A stretch of 64,000 bases of DNA from UBA8828 sp964510855 (lineage in GTDB: Bacteria; Verrucomicrobiota; Verrucomicrobiia; Opitutales; UBA953), in assembly GCA_964510855.1 (NCBI GenBank), contig CAZEDB010000006.1:16502-80501 (forward strand), written 5' to 3'. The position numbers were made by a program, and so were the translations under genes. Below the pieces are notes generated by a model. It was given only the letters and a program-made list of their open reading frames with translations, was not told where the DNA came from and ran no database searches. This document shows positions 61,511-64,000 of this stretch, in pieces (within the stretch, counting starts at the first letter, position 1; each line of letters opens with the position of its first letter).

Positions 61511-63424
61511 TTGCGCTCCGAGCCTTGGGGGACCACTTCTCCCGCTCCTCCTTTGCTTACTTTAACCGACATCGCTAAGTCCTACGGACCCAAGGAACTC
61601 TTTTCCGAGGTCTCCCTCACCATCCAACGGCGCGACCGCTTCGGACTGGTCGGAGCCAACGGCGCCGGTAAGTCTACCCTCTTTCGTATCATCTTAGGCG
61701 AAGAAGAAGCCGACATGGGCTCTGCGCAATGGGAGCGCGGCGCTGACTTTGGTTTCTTACCCCAAGAAAGCGCTCCGGTCGGCGAAGAGACCGTGCTCGA
61801 AATTGCGACCGCGGGCACCATCCACGATCCCAATGATCCTTTCCCCGAAGTGGATTGGACCCTGGAACCGCGCGCTAAAAAAATTCTCGCAGGCTTAGGC
61901 TTCCGGGAAAAGGACTTTGATTTACCCGCACGCACCTTTTCAGGCGGCTGGGTCATGCGCGCCCACCTCGCGCGCTTGCTCGTGAGTGAGCCCACCTTGT
62001 TGTTGCTCGACGAGCCCACCAATCACCTCGACCTTGAGGCGCTGCTTTGGTTTCAGGATTATCTATCGCGCTACCCCGGAGGCCTAGTCGTCATCTCGCA
62101 CGACCGCGCCTTCCTCAATGCGCTTTGCAACGGCATGCTCGAGCTGCGTAATGGCCGCCTGCACCGCTACCAAGGTAACTACGACGATTTTCTGGTCGAG
62201 CGCGTCGCCCGCAAAGAGCAACAAGGAGCCGCCTTCCGCAATCGCCAACGCGAAATCGCTCACCTCCAAACCTTCGTGGATCGCTTCGGTGCCAAGGCCT
62301 CGATGGCCTCGCGCGCCAAGTCGAAGGAAAAACAAATCGAACGGCTCGAGGCCAGTGCCCCCGATGAACCCGAGGAAGATTCTAAGCGTATTGCTTTCCG
62401 CTTTCCTCAACCTCCACGCTCCAGCCTGAGGGCGATGCGTTTAGCGGGGGTACGCCAAGCCTACGGCGACCATGTGGTTTATGAAAAACTCGATCTCGAG
62501 TTAGAGCGCGGACAACGCACCGTACTGGTTGGCCCCAATGGTGCAGGCAAATCGACGCTGCTTAAAATTCTCGCTGGCCAAGTACCGATTCAAGGCGGCA
62601 TTCGCGAAGAAGGTAACCAAGTCGAAATCGGTTATTTCGCCCAGAATCGTTTAGATAATTTAAACTCTAAGTTGAGTGTGCTCGAGAATGTCATGGAGCG
62701 GCGCACCTCAGCCCACCCCTTTACCGAGGAACAAGCACGCGGCGTCTTAGGCGCCTTCTTGTTCCGTAAAGACGATGTCTACAAACCTGTTTCCGTTTTA
62801 TCGGGAGGAGAAAAATCCCGCCTAGCCCTAGTGCGCCTCTTAATGCGGCCGCCTAATGTCTTACTGATGGATGAGCCGACGACGCACCTCGACATGCCCT
62901 CGATTGATGCGTTGGTCGGTGCGCTTGCGGCCTACGAAGGTACCTTAGTCTTTATTAGTCACGACGTGCACTTTATCCGCGCCGTCGCAGGCAATGTCTT
63001 ACACGTCCATTCCGGCAGACTCACCAACTACGCCGGCGGGTACGACTACTACCTAGAAAAATCTCAAGCTAAGGGGGAGCGCGAGGCCCTGACCGCCGGG
63101 TTCACCGATGCCCGCCCCACCGGCAAGGCCACCCCAGCAGCTCCTACGCCTGCCCCTAAAACCCCCTCACCGACCGACCCCAAGCTAGCCAAGCGCCTAC
63201 GCAAGGAAGTGGCTGAGCTAGAGGCTAAGATCACCGCCCTAGAGGCAGAGCAGATTGAGATTACGGGGCATTTGCAGAATCCAGCCATCTATGCCGATGC
63301 GCCTAAGGCCTCGGCCCTAAATCGCCGCCTAAGCGAGCTGGAGAGGGATTTAGAGGCAGTAAATGCCGCCTGGGTGGAAAAAGCCGCAGCCCTTGAACAA
63401 GCCGAACCACGGAAGCAGGCTTGA
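61511..63424 (+). CDS. ABC-F family ATPase, YheS/YdiF type
   Basis: 637 residues. There is no ATG before the first ATPase domain; TTG at 61511 or TTG at 61553 must start it. Two ATPase domains with Walker A GANGAGKSTLFR and GPNGAGKSTLLK, signatures FSGGWVMRAHLA and LSGGEKSRLALV, and LLLLDEPTNHLDLE / VLLMDEPTTHLDMP. The linker AFRNRQREIAHLQTFVDRFGAKASMASRAKSKEKQIERL is of the YheS/YdiF kind. The C-terminus is a coiled coil (about 555-630). It rescues or regulates stalled ribosomes; EF-P follows 35 bp later. Confidence 0.93.
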   Translation: MRSEPWGTTSPAPPLLTLTDIAKSYGPKELFSEVSLTIQRRDRFGLVGANGAGKSTLFRIILGEEEADMGSAQWERGADFGFLPQESAPVGEETVLEIATAGTIHDPNDPFPEVDWTLEPRAKKILAGLGFREKDFDLPARTFSGGWVMRAHLARLLVSEPTLLLLDEPTNHLDLEALLWFQDYLSRYPGGLVVISHDRAFLNALCNGMLELRNGRLHRYQGNYDDFLVERVARKEQQGAAFRNRQREIAHLQTFVDRFGAKASMASRAKSKEKQIERLEASAPDEPEEDSKRIAFRFPQPPRSSLRAMRLAGVRQAYGDHVVYEKLDLELERGQRTVLVGPNGAGKSTLLKILAGQVPIQGGIREEGNQVEIGYFAQNRLDNLNSKLSVLENVMERRTSAHPFTEEQARGVLGAFLFRKDDVYKPVSVLSGGEKSRLALVRLLMRPPNVLLMDEPTTHLDMPSIDALVGALAAYEGTLVFISHDVHFIRAVAGNVLHVHSGRLTNYAGGYDYYLEKSQAKGEREALTAGFTDARPTGKATPAAPTPAPKTPSPTDPKLAKRLRKEVAELEAKITALEAEQIEITGHLQNPAIYADAPKASALNRRLSELERDLEAVNAAWVEKAAALEQAEPRKQA

Positions 63425-63459
63425 CCCTAGGGGGCTGGGTAGGCTTTTAAAGAACCCTT

Positions 63460-64000
63460 ATGCCCAGCCTACCGGTCAACCGTATCAAGAAAAAGAACAT
63501 CATCAGCTACAACGGCGAGTTGTGCGTGGTACTCGAATGCCAGATTCGTACCCCTCCAAATAACGCCTCGTATTGCCAGATGGAAATTCGCTCCATTAAA
63601 ACGGGCGCCAAGATTCCCGTACGCTCGGGCATCAATTCCAGTTACGAAGTTTTTGATAACTCCATCAAGACCTTGGAGATGTCGTACGAAGCGGATGGTA
63701 GCTACGTCTTTACCGATCCTACGACCTTCGAAGAGCATTATGTTTCCGCCCAAAGCTTAGAGGACACCAAGGAGTTTATCATCCCTGGCCAAAGCTACAC
63801 CGTGTTGTTTGTCGAAGATAAGCCCGTCACGGTGGATTTGCCTCCTTCGGTAACCGTCAAAGTACTTGAAGCCCCTCCTGCGGTTAAAGGTGACACCGCC
63901 GGCAACGTGCAAAAGAGTGTGACTTGCGAGAACGGCCTGATTGTAAACGTCCCCCTCTTCATCAAGGAGGGCGAGATCATCAAGGTCAGCACCGAGAACA
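63460..64000 (+). CDS. efp: Elongation factor P, divergent tip (Asn34); 3' end cut off
   Basis: 180 residues visible; only the last few are missing. KOW-like N-domain (VNRIKKKNIISYNGELCVVLECQ), OB domains and the C-terminal EF-P signature (PPSVTVKVLEAPPAVKGDTAGN, PLFIKEGEIIKVSTEN). EF-P relieves polyproline stalls. In the loop that reaches the peptidyl-tRNA CCA end, residues 30-38 read RTPPNNASY, so the usual modified Lys34 (or Arg32) is Asn34 and no Lys is in the loop. The ATG at 63460 is supported by family alignment. It follows the ABC-F gene by 35 bp. Confidence 0.93.
   Translation, partial: MPSLPVNRIKKKNIISYNGELCVVLECQIRTPPNNASYCQMEIRSIKTGAKIPVRSGINSSYEVFDNSIKTLEMSYEADGSYVFTDPTTFEEHYVSAQSLEDTKEFIIPGQSYTVLFVEDKPVTVDLPPSVTVKVLEAPPAVKGDTAGNVQKSVTCENGLIVNVPLFIKEGEIIKVSTEN

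Overview
The window is a dense, moderately GC-rich bacterial chromosome segment. It holds about 58 protein genes on both strands with short intergenic gaps and many 1-8 bp start/stop overlaps. It contains no rRNA, tRNA, CRISPR array, transposase or prophage that I can recognise. Several features suggest an environmental member of Verrucomicrobiota, probably Opitutae-like: a long IspG with the plant/chlamydial insertion, a TAT-exported Gfo/Idh/MocA (GH109-like) protein, a family-20 hexosaminidase, a membrane pyrophosphatase with the GPTADGFETYG variant motif, a divergent EF-P, OpcA beside Zwf, and a CoaB without CoaC. No marker RNA is present, so this placement is an inference. Two 100-N gaps, each flanked by an exact 55-bp direct duplicate, mark this as a short-read scaffold whose contigs were not merged.

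Layout. 1-2.9 kb: the end of an S9 peptidase, then xerC and queF on the minus strand. 2.9-10.9 kb: an isoprenoid/envelope block with dxr, rseP, ispG and ispH, plus gpmI. 10.9-12.8 kb: exported PQQ-type sugar dehydrogenase and an F5/8-type domain protein. 12.9-18.3 kb (minus): a tight run yraN-zwf-opcA-rdgB-coaB-histidine kinase, combining NADPH supply, nucleotide-pool cleaning and CoA synthesis. 18.4-25.2 kb: exported sugar isomerase-like protein, recD2, a U32 peptidase, a dimeric-type dUTPase coupled to a prepilin-like protein. 25.3-26.0 kb: rpmH-rnpA-yidD. 26.1-30.2 kb: LOG protein, CPBP protease, GH109-like oxidoreductase, tsaE, a small membrane protein. 30.2-37.3 kb: typA, M3 oligopeptidase, bifunctional nuclease and dus, and an Obg GTPase with a histone-like tail. 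37.5-43.1 kb: ilvC, Uup-type ABC-F, a GAF protein, DUF485 plus acetate-type symporter. 43.4-46.1 kb: hemC-hemD-trpF and a P-II gene behind a sigma-54 promoter. 46.6-53.7 kb: peptide-binding lipoprotein, surE, McsA-like protein, hppA, N-formylglutamate amidohydrolase-like protein, VTT membrane protein. 53.8-64.0 kb: hexosaminidase, an unknown secreted protein, MBL hydrolase, glgC, an unknown membrane protein, a YhiN-like flavoprotein, a second ABC-F, and the start of efp.

Most genes are housekeeping. The points that stand out are: (1) an EF-P whose tip residue 34 is Asn within a rewritten loop, lying 35 bp behind an ABC-F gene; (2) a degenerate GATTAGGGAT-type repeat family that fills all three of the largest intergenic regions, two of which carry it as an inverted pair around hemC-hemD-trpF-glnB; (3) a textbook -24/-12 promoter before glnB; (4) a 78-residue Lys/Ala-rich tail on Obg with no acidic residue; (5) a rho-independent terminator that is also coding sequence of the opposing gene.
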